DNA from: Aquabacterium humicola
GTDB taxonomy: Bacteria; Pseudomonadota; Gammaproteobacteria; Burkholderiales; Burkholderiaceae_C
Length of the DNA stretch: 64,000 nt
Assembly (NCBI RefSeq): GCF_030167915.1
Contig: NZ_JARGNB010000005.1
Coordinates: forward strand, 186,001 to 250,000
Direction: 5' to 3'
The notes under the pieces were generated by a model. That model was given only the letters and a program-made list of their open reading frames with translations, was not told the origin of the DNA and ran no database searches. Each line of letters begins with the position of its first letter. Position 1 is the first letter of the stretch. This document shows, one piece after another, positions 32,135 to 40,264 of the stretch. The translations under genes and the position numbers were made by a program.

Positions 32135-33457
32135 TCAGCCGATCGCGCGCCGGACCTGCGTCAGCGCGTGCCGCAGCACGGCCAGGTCGACCGAGCCCAG
32201 CGCGACGCGGATCGCCTGCGGCAGAGGCCGGGCGACGGCGAAGGCTTCGGCGGTGGACACAGCGATGCCTTCGCGCAGCAGGTCGGTCGCCAGCCGGTCG
32301 GCGCGCTGGTCGTCGACCAGCGGCAGCCAGGCGAAGTACGACGCCGGGTGGCGCGACCAGCGCAGGCCGGCGAAGGCGCGTTCGGCGATCGCCTGGCGCG
32401 CCATCGCGTCGCGGCGCTTGCCGGCCTCGAGCTGCGCGACCGTGCCGTCGTCGAGCCACTGGCAGGCCAGCGCGGTCATCAGTGCCGGCGTGTTCCAGGC
32501 GGTCGCGCGCACGGCACGCTCGAGCCGCGGCACCCACTCGTCGGGCGCGACGACGAAGCCGACGCGCAGGCCGGTCGCCACGCTCTTCGACAAGCCCGAC
32601 ACGTACAGCGTGCACTCCGGCGCCAGCGCGGCCAGCGGCGGCGGTGCATCGTCGGCCAGGAAGGCGTAGGCCGCGTCCTCGATCAGCAGCAGGCCGTAGC
32701 GGCGCGCGATGGCCACCAGCCGGCGCCGCCGGCTCGCGCCCATCACCCAGCCGAGCGGGTTGTGCAGCGTCGGCATCGCATAGACCGCGCGCACGCGGCG
32801 CTTCGTGCACAGCCGTTCCAGCGCATCGAGGTCCGGCCCGGCGCCGGCGGCGGGCAGCGGCGCCAGCTCCAGCCGCAGCGTCTCGGCCAGCACCTTGAAG
32901 CCGGGGTAGGTCAGCGCGTCGACCGCGACGACGTCGCCCGGCTTCAGCAGCGCCATCGCCGCGACCGCCAGCCCGTGCTGCGCGCCGTTGACGATCAGTA
33001 CGCGCGCGCCCGTCACGTCGAGCCCGCGCGCGGCGAGATGCCGCGCGACCGCGGCGCGCTCGTGCACGCGCCCGCCATGCGGCTGGTAGCGCAGCAGCGC
33101 ATCGAGGTCGCCGCCGCCGGCCAGCTGGCGCAGCGCGCCGCGCAGCAGCTCGGCCTGGCCCGGCAGCGCCGGGTAGTTGAAGGTCAGGTCGACCAGGTGG
33201 CCGGCCGGCGCGGGCTGCTCCACGCCATGGCCCGGCGGCAGCGCGGTCTCGCGCACGAAGGTGCCGCGGCCGGTCTCGCCGCTGACCAGGCCCATCGCCG
33301 CCAGCTCGGCATAGACCCGCGTCGCGGTGACCAGCGCCAGCCCGTGCGCCGCGGCCAGTTCGCGGTGCGTCGGCAAGCGGCTGCCGGGGGCGAGGCGGCC
33401 GTCGCGGATGTCGGCGGCGAGTGCATCGACGAGCGGCTTGTAGCGGGGCGATGGCAT
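32135..33457 (-). CDS. MocR-type regulator (GntR HTH + aminotransferase fold)
   Basis: 440 residues. Residues 1-70 are a GntR winged helix (YKPLVDALAADIRDGRLAPGSRLPTHRELAAAHGLALVTATRVYAELAAMGLV). The rest is a fold-type I PLP aminotransferase domain with 'TLHNPLGWVM', the conserved Asp/Tyr of 'LLIEDAAYAFL', and the PLP Lys in 'YVSGLSKSVATGLRVGF'. MocR proteins sense PLP or amino compounds and usually control the divergent gene, here the DJ-1/PfpI gene. A perfect palindrome lies 22 bp upstream of its ATG. Confidence 0.93.
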   Translation of the reverse strand: MPSPRYKPLVDALAADIRDGRLAPGSRLPTHRELAAAHGLALVTATRVYAELAAMGLVSGETGRGTFVRETALPPGHGVEQPAPAGHLVDLTFNYPALPGQAELLRGALRQLAGGGDLDALLRYQPHGGRVHERAAVARHLAARGLDVTGARVLIVNGAQHGLAVAAMALLKPGDVVAVDALTYPGFKVLAETLRLELAPLPAAGAGPDLDALERLCTKRRVRAVYAMPTLHNPLGWVMGASRRRRLVAIARRYGLLLIEDAAYAFLADDAPPPLAALAPECTLYVSGLSKSVATGLRVGFVVAPDEWVPRLERAVRATAWNTPALMTALACQWLDDGTVAQLEAGKRRDAMARQAIAERAFAGLRWSRHPASYFAWLPLVDDQRADRLATDLLREGIAVSTAEAFAVARPLPQAIRVALGSVDLAVLRHALTQVRRAIG

Positions 33458-33478
33458 GGTGGTGTGCCTGTATCCATG

Positions 33479-33494
33479 ACAATCATTTGATTGT
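33479..33494. promoter_or_regulatory. MocR operator candidate
   Basis: ACAATCATTTGATTGT is a perfect 7-bp inverted repeat with a 2-bp centre. On the minus strand TACAAT (33495-33490) overlaps its edge and may be the mocR -10. TTGACA at 33496-33501 on the plus strand could be a -35, without a good -10. Confidence 0.55.
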
Positions 33495-33523
33495 ATTGAC
33501 AGGTCTGCCTAGGATGCGGCAAT

Positions 33524-33677
33524 GGACCACCCCCTGCTCACGTCGTTCGCTCCCCCCGAGGGGGACTCAGCGCCCTTCGGGCGGCCGGGCGGGCGCTGAT
33601 GGTCCACCCCCTGCTCACTTCGTTCGCTCCCCCCGAGGGGGACTCAGCGCCCTTCGGGCGGCCGGGCGGGCGCTGAT
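33524..33677. repeat. 77-bp tandem duplication
   Basis: Copies at 33524-33600 and 33601-33677 differ at only two positions (3 and 19). Each contains CTCCCCCCGAGGGGGAC and CGCCCTTCGGGCG palindromes. The second copy ends in the AT of the PfpI gene's ATG, so the duplication forms the whole leader of that gene. The sequence style matches dispersed intergenic palindromes of Burkholderiales. Confidence 0.93.
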
Positions 33678-34392
33678 GCACATCGCCATCCTCACCTTCG
33701 ACGGCTTCAACGAGCTCGATTCGCTGATCGCGCTCGGCGTCCTGAACCGCGTGCGCCGGCCCGGCTGGCGCGTCTCGCTGGCCTGCCCGACCGAGCGCGT
33801 GCGCTCGATGAACGGCGTCACGATCGAGGCCCAGGCGACGCTGGAAGACGCCGCCGGCGCCGATGCGGTGCTGGTGGGCAGCGGCATGCGCACGCGCGAG
33901 GTGGTGGCCGATGCGGCGCTGATGGCGCGGCTGCGCCTGGACCCGTCGCGCCAGCTGCTCGGCGCGCAGTGCTCGGGCACGCTGGTGCTGGCCAGGCTCG
34001 GCCTGCTGCAGGACCTGCCGGCCTGCACCGACCTGACCACGAAGCCCTGGGTGCAGGACGCCGGCGTCGACGTGCTGGATGCGCCCTTCACCGCGCGCGG
34101 CAACGTCGCCACCGCCGGCGGCTGCCTCGCGTCGCCCTACCTCGCCGCCTGGGTGATCGCGCGGCTCGAAGGCGTCGACGCAGCGCAGGCGGCGCTGCAC
34201 TACGTCGCGCCGGTCGGCGAGAAGGACGACTACGTCTCGCGCGCGATGGGGCATCTCCTGCCGGCGCTCACGATGCCGCCGGCGCCCGAGCTCAGCCCAG
34301 CGTCGCCGAGGCCCGCGGCCGCGGCGACTTCGCCCAGCGCGGCATCGCCGTCGACGGCTGGCGCAGCGCACGCTGCTGCTCGATGTCCCTGA
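33676..34392 (+). CDS. DJ-1/PfpI-family protein
   Basis: 238 residues from ATG 33676. 'HIAILTFDGFNELDSLIALGVLN' is the DJ-1/PfpI opening with the conserved Glu13, and the nucleophile is Cys99 in 'LGAQCSGTLVLARLGLL'. 'TTKPWVQDAGV' and 'TAGGCLASPYLAAWVIARLEG' complete the domain. Members include isonitrile hydratases, glyoxalase III and amidase-like enzymes; residues do not settle which. The last ~35 residues (Ala/Pro/Ser-rich) are read through the 3' end of the convergent LysR gene (101-bp overlap), so the natural protein may be effectively ~200 residues plus a tail. It is divergent to mocR and likely its target. Confidence 0.88.
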   Translation: MHIAILTFDGFNELDSLIALGVLNRVRRPGWRVSLACPTERVRSMNGVTIEAQATLEDAAGADAVLVGSGMRTREVVADAALMARLRLDPSRQLLGAQCSGTLVLARLGLLQDLPACTDLTTKPWVQDAGVDVLDAPFTARGNVATAGGCLASPYLAAWVIARLEGVDAAQAALHYVAPVGEKDDYVSRAMGHLLPALTMPPAPELSPASPRPAAAATSPSAASPSTAGAAHAAARCP

Positions 34393-35293
34393 ACAGCTGC
34401 GTCACGAAATCGAGCACGCGCCGCACGCGCGGAATGCGGCGCACGCTGGGCGGGTAGAGCAGGTTCACCGGCGGCACCTCCTCGTGCTGCCAGTCGGTCA
34501 GCGCGGGCACCAGCGCGCCACGCGCGATCTCGTGGCCCTGCATCTGGTTCCAGTCGATCAGCCGCGCGACGCCGGCGCCGGCCACGGCGAGGTCGCGCAC
34601 CATGTCGCGGTGCACGTTGTCGGCGACCAGCCAGCCGCGCGCCGACACCGATACGCGTTCGTCACCGCGCTGGAACTGCCACAGGTCCATCACCGAGCCC
34701 ATGTTCGAACGGATGCACAGGCAGTTGTGCTGCTCGAGCTCGGACGGGTGCTGCGGCATGCCGTGCGCCGCCCAGTACGCGGGCGCCGCGCAGACGACGA
34801 AGCTCGTCGCGCCGAGCTGACGCTGCACCAGGTCCGCAGCCGCCAACTGCGGCCAGCCCAGCACCAGCGCCGCGTCGATGCCACGCAGCTGGTCCTCGGT
34901 CGGGCGCATGAACAGCCGCACATCGAGCTGGATGTCGGGGTACAGCGCATGGAAGCGCGGCAGCGCCGGCGTCAGGCATTCCTGCGCGATCACCGGCTGC
35001 ACGCCGAGCACCACGGTGCCGCTCACCCGGGACGTCACGGCGCGCGCCTGCTCGTCGGCCGCGGCCAGCTGCACCAGCGCCGGGCCGCAGGCCTCCAGGT
35101 AGGCCGTGCCGCCGGCCGTCAGGGCCAGGCCGCGCGGGTGGCGCTCGAAGAGCGTCAGGCCCAGCTCGCGCTCCAGCGACTGCACCAGCTTGGCCACCGC
35201 GGCGGTGCTGACGCCGAAATGACGCGCCGCCTTCGAGAAGCTCGACAGCTCGGCGGCGGCCGCGAAGTAATGCAGCGAACGCAGCTTGTCCAT
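34292..35293 (-). CDS. LysR-family transcriptional regulator
   Basis: 333 residues. The N-terminal HTH 'LRSLHYFAAAAELSSFSKAARHFGVSTAAVAKLVQSLERELGLTLFER' is standard, followed by the CrgA-type effector domain ('GTVVLGVQPVIAQECLTPAL', 'FVVCAAPAYWAAHGMPQHPSEL', 'HNCLCIRS'). It is divergent to the Bug binding-protein gene with a TCAACC-GAT-GGTTGA palindrome between them. The C-terminal end overlaps the convergent PfpI gene by 101 bp. Confidence 0.92.
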   Translation of the reverse strand: MDKLRSLHYFAAAAELSSFSKAARHFGVSTAAVAKLVQSLERELGLTLFERHPRGLALTAGGTAYLEACGPALVQLAAADEQARAVTSRVSGTVVLGVQPVIAQECLTPALPRFHALYPDIQLDVRLFMRPTEDQLRGIDAALVLGWPQLAAADLVQRQLGATSFVVCAAPAYWAAHGMPQHPSELEQHNCLCIRSNMGSVMDLWQFQRGDERVSVSARGWLVADNVHRDMVRDLAVAGAGVARLIDWNQMQGHEIARGALVPALTDWQHEEVPPVNLLYPPSVRRIPRVRRVLDFVTQLFRDIEQQRALRQPSTAMPRWAKSPRPRASATLG

Positions 35294-35323
35294 CGTGGTG
35301 ACCCTCCGGCCGCCGGACAGGGT

Positions 35324-35338
35324 TCAACCGATGGTTGA
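35324..35338. promoter_or_regulatory. Palindrome between LysR and Bug genes
   Basis: TCAACC-GAT-GGTTGA is a perfect 6-bp inverted repeat 31 bp from the lysR start and 79 bp from the Bug gene, a plausible LysR operator. Confidence 0.4.
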
Positions 35339-35416
35339 CGCCGCCGGCAAGCGGCGGAGTATTCCATGCGCGCCGCGCGGCGTCGAAGATGCGGGCCACA
35401 CCACCGGGAGCCCGCC

Positions 35417-36403
35417 ATGGCCCTTCACCGTCGCCAGTTCACCTTCGCCACGGCCGGTGCGCTGGCCGCGCCGCTGCTCGCACCCCTCGCCGTGGCCCAG
35501 GGCACGGCCTGGCCGTCGCGGCCGCTGCGCCTTGTCACCGGCGGGCCGGCCGGCATCGCCGACATCCGCGGCCGCTGGCTCGCCGAGCGCCTGGCCGCCG
35601 CGCTGGGCCAGCCGGTGGTGGTGGAGAACAACGGCGCCGCCGGCGGCAACGTCGGTGCCGAGCAGGTGGCGCGCGCGGCGCCCGACGGCTACACGCTGCT
35701 GGTGGTGCACCAGGGCATTGCCGCGATCAACCCGCACCTGTACGCGCAGATCGGCTTCGATCCGCTGCGCGACTTCGCCCCGGTCACCCGCTTCGGCCAC
35801 GGTTCGCTGCTGCTGACCGTGCATCCCGGCGTGACGGCGAGTTCGGTGCGCGAGCTGATCGCGCTGGCGAGGCAGAAGCCCGGCACGCTGAACTTCGGAT
35901 CGCCGGGCAACGGCACGCCGCCGCACCTGGCGGCCGAGATGTTCCGCCGCGCCGCCGGCATCGAGTCCACGCACATCCCGTTCAAGGGGGGCGGGGCGAT
36001 GATGGCGTCGCTGCTCGCCGGCCACGTGCAGTGGTGCATGGAGGGCCTGACCGCGCAGCTGCCGCACGTGCGCGCGGGCAGCCTGCGCGCGCTGGCGGTC
36101 ACCGGCGCCCGGCGCGTGCCGTCGCTGCCCGACCTGCCGACGATCGCCGAGGCCGGCGTGCCCGGCTACGAGTACGCCGGCTGGACGGGCATCGCCGCGC
36201 CGGCAGGCACGCCGCGCGCGGTGGTCGAGCGCCTGCAGGCCGAGATCGCCCGCATCGCCGCCACCGACGAGGCGCGGCAGTGGTTCGCGGCGACCGGCGC
36301 TGACGCCGGCGTGCTGTCGCCCGATGCGTTCGGCGCCTTCATCCGCGACGAGCATGCCCGCTTCGGCAAGCTGATCCGCGACGCCGGGCTGCGCGCCGAA
36401 TGA
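35417..36403 (+). CDS. Bug/TctC-type periplasmic binding protein
   Basis: 328 residues with GGGAGCCCGCC before the ATG. The signal peptide carries a twin-Arg motif (HRRQFTFATAGALAAPLLAPLAVA), suggesting Tat export. The Bug domain is complete: 'PLRLVTGGPAGIADIRGRWLAERLAAALGQPVVVENNGAAGGNVG', 'PDGYTLLVVHQG', 'HIPFKGGGAMMASLLAGHVQ', 'SLPDLPTIAEAGVPGYEY'. These bind carboxylates for tripartite tricarboxylate transporters, though many Burkholderiales copies are orphans, as here. Its stop overlaps the next ATG (ATGA). Confidence 0.93.
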   Translation: MALHRRQFTFATAGALAAPLLAPLAVAQGTAWPSRPLRLVTGGPAGIADIRGRWLAERLAAALGQPVVVENNGAAGGNVGAEQVARAAPDGYTLLVVHQGIAAINPHLYAQIGFDPLRDFAPVTRFGHGSLLLTVHPGVTASSVRELIALARQKPGTLNFGSPGNGTPPHLAAEMFRRAAGIESTHIPFKGGGAMMASLLAGHVQWCMEGLTAQLPHVRAGSLRALAVTGARRVPSLPDLPTIAEAGVPGYEYAGWTGIAAPAGTPRAVVERLQAEIARIAATDEARQWFAATGADAGVLSPDAFGAFIRDEHARFGKLIRDAGLRAE

Positions 36404-37449
36404 CCGCCGCAAATATGCACCACGGATCCCTGGACGGCGAGCCCCCGCAGCGGGCGCAGCTGTTCGACTGGATCAACGCCAGCTGGACCACGCAGGCGAT
36501 CCGCAGCGCCTGCGTGCTGCAGCTGCCCGACTGGCTCGCGCGCGGCGCCAGCTCCGCCGACGAGGCCGCCGCCGGGCTCGGCTGCGACGCGCCGGCGCTG
36601 GCCCGGCTGCTGCGCGCGCTGGCCACGCTGGGCTTGTGTGCAGAGGACGACGCCGGCCGCCACGCGCTGACCGCCACCGGCGCGCTGCTGTGCGAGGACC
36701 ATCCGCAGTCGCTGCGCGCCTGGGCGTTGATGGCCGGCGGCCCGCAGTGGCAGCGCTGGGGCGAGCTCGACCAGAGCGTGCGCACGGGCTGCAGCCACCG
36801 CCGCCGTCACGGCGGCAGCGACGGCTTCGACGACCTGGCGACCGATCCGGCCGCCGCCGAGCAGTTCTACCGCGCGATGGTCGAGATGACCCGCTCGATC
36901 GCCGGCGCGGTGGTGCAGGCGATGAACGCCACCGGGGCGCGTTGCGTCGTCGACGTCGGCGGCGGCCGCGGCGAGCTGCTGGCGCAGGTGCTGGCCGCGC
37001 ACCCGTCGCTGCGCGGCGTGCTGTTCGACCTGCCGCAGGGCCTGGCCGGCGCCGACGCGGTGCTGGCGCAGCACGGCGTCGCGGCGCGCTGCCGCTGCAT
37101 GGCCGGCAGCTTCTTCGAGACCGTGCCCGAGGGCGATGTGCAGTTGCTCAAGAGCGTGCTGCACAACTGGGACGACGCACGCGCGGTGCAGATCCTCGCC
37201 CGCTGCCGCGACGCGCTGGCGCCGGTCGGGCGCGTGCTGATCGTCGAGCGCCTGGTGGCCGATCGCATCGGCCGCACGCCGCAGGACCGCGACGTGGCGC
37301 GCTCCGACCTCAACATGCTGGTCGCACTGAGCGGCCGTGAGCGCCGGCGCTCGGAGTTCGCGGCGCTGTGCGCGGCGGCCGGGCTGGCCTTGACCGGTGA
37401 GGCGCACGCCACCGGCGCCTGGCACGTGCTGCAGGCCCGCGCGGCCTGA
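36400..37449 (+). CDS. O-methyltransferase (hydroxyneurosporene/ASMT type)
   Basis: 349 residues; the ATG overlaps the preceding TGA. An N-terminal helical dimerisation/winged domain ('SACVLQLPDWLARGASSADEAAAGLGCDAPALARLLRAL') precedes the Rossmann SAM domain with 'VVDVGGGRGELLAQVL' (motif I) and 'LKSVLHNWDDARAVQILARCR', where the His is the usual catalytic base. The family includes plant-type caffeate methyltransferases and CrtF; the substrate is unknown. Coupling to a Bug protein gene is unusual and may be only positional. Confidence 0.88.
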   Translation: MTAANMHHGSLDGEPPQRAQLFDWINASWTTQAIRSACVLQLPDWLARGASSADEAAAGLGCDAPALARLLRALATLGLCAEDDAGRHALTATGALLCEDHPQSLRAWALMAGGPQWQRWGELDQSVRTGCSHRRRHGGSDGFDDLATDPAAAEQFYRAMVEMTRSIAGAVVQAMNATGARCVVDVGGGRGELLAQVLAAHPSLRGVLFDLPQGLAGADAVLAQHGVAARCRCMAGSFFETVPEGDVQLLKSVLHNWDDARAVQILARCRDALAPVGRVLIVERLVADRIGRTPQDRDVARSDLNMLVALSGRERRRSEFAALCAAAGLALTGEAHATGAWHVLQARAA

Positions 37450-37467
37450 CCGGGCCCAGAATCGGGC

Positions 37468-38127
37468 ATGGCCACCTTCAACCTGCCCGATCCCGTCGCC
37501 GACGGCGACCCGCGACGCCACAGCCCCGCCGCGGACCGCAACCGCGGCGTGCTCCTGGCCGAGCTGCAACGCCTGCTGCCCCGGGTCGACCCGGCGGGCG
37601 GCGTGCTGCTGGAGATTGCCAGCGGCAGCGGCCAGCATGCCGCGCACTGCAGCCCCGCGCTGCCGGGCTGGCAGTGGCTGCCCAGCGACGTGAACCCCGA
37701 CATGCTGCCGTCGATCCGCGCCTGGTGCGACGGCCTCGAGCGCGTTCGCCCGCCGATCGTGCTGGACGTGCTGCAGCCGCCGTGGCCCGGTGTGCCCGAC
37801 CGCGTCGACGCCATGCTCTGCGCCAACATGATCCATGCCGCGCCCTGGGCCTGCTGCCGCGGGCTGATGCAGGTGGCCGCGCGCCACCTGGCGCCGCACG
37901 GGCGGCTGATCACCTACGGCCCCTACCTCGAGGACGGCGTGCCCACCGCCGCGAGCAACCTGGCGTTCGACGCCGACCTTCGCGCGCGCGACGCGGCCTG
38001 GGGCCTGCGCCGCCGCGAGGACGTCGAGCGCGAGGCGGCGGCCGCCGGGCTGACGCTCGAAGTACGCGTCCCGATGCCGTCGAACAACCTGCTGCTGGTC
38101 TGGTCGCGCGCCGCATCGGGCAGCTGA
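37468..38127 (+). CDS. DUF938-family SAM-dependent methyltransferase
   Basis: 219 residues. 'HSPAADRNRGVLLAELQRLLP' and 'VLLEIASGSGQHAAHCSPALPGWQWLPSDVNPDMLPSI' (SAM motif I) plus 'NMIHAAPWACCRGLMQVAARHLAPHGRLITYGPYLEDG' are the DUF938 signature. It is an enzyme-like cytosolic protein with no established substrate. It lies 18 nt behind the O-methyltransferase and 26 nt before another methyltransferase, so three SAM enzymes are in a row. Confidence 0.9.
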   Translation: MATFNLPDPVADGDPRRHSPAADRNRGVLLAELQRLLPRVDPAGGVLLEIASGSGQHAAHCSPALPGWQWLPSDVNPDMLPSIRAWCDGLERVRPPIVLDVLQPPWPGVPDRVDAMLCANMIHAAPWACCRGLMQVAARHLAPHGRLITYGPYLEDGVPTAASNLAFDADLRARDAAWGLRRREDVEREAAAAGLTLEVRVPMPSNNLLLVWSRAASGS

Positions 38128-38153
38128 ATAGACTTTCCCGAAACGAGGCCCCG

Positions 38154-39041
38154 ATGACCGACCCGCCCCTGCCCACCAACAACGACGACCAGCTGAAACT
38201 GTGGAACGGCGTCGCCGGCCAGGCCTGGGTCGACGAACAGGCCCTGCTCGACGCGCTGTTCCGGCCCTTCGAAGAGGCGCTCGCCGCCGCTGCACGCGCG
38301 GCCTCGGCGCGCCGCGTGCTGGACGTCGGCTGCGGCACCGGCGCGACGACGCTGGCGATCGCCCGCGCGATCGATGAGTCGGCCGGGCCCGGTGGCCGCT
38401 GCACCGGCATCGACCTGTCCGAGCCGATGACCGCGCTGGCCCGGGAACGCGCGCGGCGCGACGCCGTCGCCAACGCGGAATTCCTCTGCGCCGATGCGCA
38501 GGCCCAGGCCTTCGAGCCCGCCACCTTCGACCGCGTGGTGTCGCGCTTCGGCGTGATGTTCTTCGCCGACCCCGTCGCCGCGTTCGCCAACCTGCGCCGC
38601 GCCGCCACCGATCACGCCGCGCTGCACTGCATCGTCTGGCGCAGCGCGGCCGAGAACCCGTTCATGACCACCGCCGAACGCGCGGTCGCGCCGCTGCTGC
38701 CCTCGATGCCCGCGCGCCGCCGCGACGGCCCGGGCCAGTTCGCGTTCGCCGAGCCGCCACGCGTGCAGCACATCCTGGGCGCCGCCGGCTGGCACGATGT
38801 CGCGCTGCAGCCGCTCGACGTGCCGTGTGCGCTCGACCCGGCGCAGCTCGACCGCTACCTGTCCCGCCTCGGCCCGGTCGGCGTCGCGCTGGCCGAGGCC
38901 GACGACGCGACCCGCGACCACCTGCTGCAGGTGCTGCGCACCGCCTTCGCGCCGTTCAGGCACGGCGACCAGACGCGCTTCACGGCGGCGTGCTGGTCGG
39001 TGACGGCGCGCGCCGACGCGATCAGCACGGCGCCGGCGTGA
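38154..39041 (+). CDS. Class I SAM-dependent methyltransferase
   Basis: 295 residues. 'RVLDVGCGTGATTLAIARAI' is motif I, 'GRCTGIDLSEPMTALARERA' motif II and 'FDRVVSRFGVMFFADPVAAFANLRR' the motif around the active site. The opening 'NDDQLKLWNGVAGQAWVDEQALLDALF' is typical of UbiE/SmtA-like enzymes of unknown substrate. ACGAGG precedes the ATG. It probably forms one transcript with the preceding two methyltransferases. Confidence 0.9.
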   Translation: MTDPPLPTNNDDQLKLWNGVAGQAWVDEQALLDALFRPFEEALAAAARAASARRVLDVGCGTGATTLAIARAIDESAGPGGRCTGIDLSEPMTALARERARRDAVANAEFLCADAQAQAFEPATFDRVVSRFGVMFFADPVAAFANLRRAATDHAALHCIVWRSAAENPFMTTAERAVAPLLPSMPARRRDGPGQFAFAEPPRVQHILGAAGWHDVALQPLDVPCALDPAQLDRYLSRLGPVGVALAEADDATRDHLLQVLRTAFAPFRHGDQTRFTAACWSVTARADAISTAPA

Positions 39042-39096
39042 TGCCGGCCGGCGCGCCCGCCCCTCGAGCCCCCGGTCCATGCGCCACACTCGCGCG

Positions 39097-39369
39097 ATGT
39101 CCGAACCGACCCTCCGCATCGTCCCGATCGCCCCGGCGCACGCCGCCGGCTTCCACGCCTGCCTGGACACCGTGGCACGCGAGAAACGCTACCTCGCCCA
39201 GATCGAGGCGCTGCCACTGGATCGCATCGAGGGCTTCGTGCGCGACAGCGTGCGCGACGACGCGGTGCAGTTCGTCGCGCTCGACGAGCTCGAGGCACGC
39301 CAGCGCGACGCGATGCGCTTCGACGGCATCTACTTCGACGCGCTGCGCATGAGCCTCGTGCGTCGCTGA
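39097..39369 (+). pseudogene. GNAT acetyltransferase with in-frame loss of the acetyl-CoA core
   Basis: The 90-residue frame joins the first ~55 residues of a GNAT protein ('LRIVPIAPAHAAGFHACLDTVAREKRYLAQIEALPLDRIEGFVRDSVRDDAVQFVALD') directly to its usual last ~25 ('ELEARQRDAMRFDGIYFDALRMSLVRR'). The ~80 residues in between, which carry the acetyl-CoA-binding Q/RxxGxG motif, are absent, yet the frame is intact. Full relatives are about 165-175 residues. It therefore looks like an internally deleted remnant with no possible acetyltransferase activity. ATG 39097 is taken as the start; 39079 is also in frame. Confidence 0.7.
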
Positions 39370-39509
39370 GGCCGCGGGCGCGCCACTTGCCGCGTGCAGT
39401 ACCCGCGCCGCGAACCGCGAACGCCGTTCGGTGATCGAATCGGGGGTCGCCAGCCCGACTGTGATAGGGTGCGCGGCCATTTTCGTGACCCCTCCTGCGC
39501 GGCACCGCC

Positions 39510-39863
39510 ATGAACCTGCACGTTTCCATCGCCATCACCGACGAGCTCGACGACGACATCGTGAGCTCCACCGGCTCGCTCGACCTGGCGAGCGGCGAGA
39601 TCCGCGACGTGGTCTACGAGGACTACGACGTCAAGGCGCGCGGCGGGGTGCCGGCCACGCTGCCGGACTACGCCTTCACCAGCGGCACGCTGTCGCACGG
39701 CGGCAAGGACGTCGAGTTCAGCGTGCAGGTCGACAAGTTCAGCGGCAAGTACAGCGTGACCGCCAACGAGCTGCTGGACATCAAGGTGCGCGCCGCGAAG
39801 CTCTTCGCTGGCATCGAGGGCAAGGAACTCGCCGCCGGCGCGGGCAAGAAGAAGACGCACTGA
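39510..39863 (+). CDS. Conserved-looking hypothetical protein, 117 residues
   Basis: A soluble acidic protein. It opens 'MNLHVSIAITDELDDDIVSSTGSLDLASGEIRDVVYEDYDVKARGGVP', with alternating strands suggesting a beta-sheet domain, and ends in a Lys-rich tail (AGAGKKKTH). No signal peptide, membrane helix or catalytic motif is seen. I do not recognise the family. It precedes the SUI1 gene by 25 nt and may be co-transcribed with it. The 140 bp upstream contain no clear promoter beyond a weak TGATAGGGT extended -10 near 39461. Confidence 0.6.
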   Translation: MNLHVSIAITDELDDDIVSSTGSLDLASGEIRDVVYEDYDVKARGGVPATLPDYAFTSGTLSHGGKDVEFSVQVDKFSGKYSVTANELLDIKVRAAKLFAGIEGKELAAGAGKKKTH

Positions 39864-39888
39864 CCCGGCCCCTGACGGCAGCGCACGC

Positions 39889-40251
39889 ATGCGCAAGACG
39901 TCGGCCGCCGGCGGCCTCGTGTACTCCACCGAAGGCGGGCGCATGTGCCCGGCCTGCCGGCAGCCGCTGGCCGCCTGCAGCTGCCGCGCGCAGACCCCCG
40001 CGCCCGCCGGCGATGGCGTCGTGCGCGTCAGCCGCGAGACCAAGGGTCGCGGCGGCAAGGCGGTCACCGTCATCCGCGGCGTGACGGGCGACGCGGCAGC
40101 GGTGGCGGCGCTGGGCAAGCAGCTGCGCACCGCCTGCGGCTGCGGCGGCACGGTGAAGGACGGCGTCATCGAGGTCCAGGGCGACCACTGCGACCGGATC
40201 GTCGCGATACTCCAGCAGGCCGGCCTGACGGTGAAGCGCGCCGGCGGCTGA
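39889..40251 (+). CDS. eIF1/SUI1-like translation factor (YciH family)
   Basis: 120 residues. The C-terminal half is the SUI1 domain: 'VRVSRETKGRGGKAVTVIRGVTGDAAAVAALGKQLRTACGCGGTVKDGVIEVQGDH', with 'GRGGK' and 'CGCGGTVKDG' as hallmark motifs. The N-terminus has two Cys pairs (CPAC at 20-23 and CSC near 32) that could bind zinc. In bacteria YciH-type proteins bind the 30S subunit and influence initiation fidelity under stress. It lies between the hypothetical gene and a small membrane-protein gene 13 nt downstream. Confidence 0.92.
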   Translation: MRKTSAAGGLVYSTEGGRMCPACRQPLAACSCRAQTPAPAGDGVVRVSRETKGRGGKAVTVIRGVTGDAAAVAALGKQLRTACGCGGTVKDGVIEVQGDHCDRIVAILQQAGLTVKRAGG

Positions 40252-40264
40252 GGAGGAACTCCCG

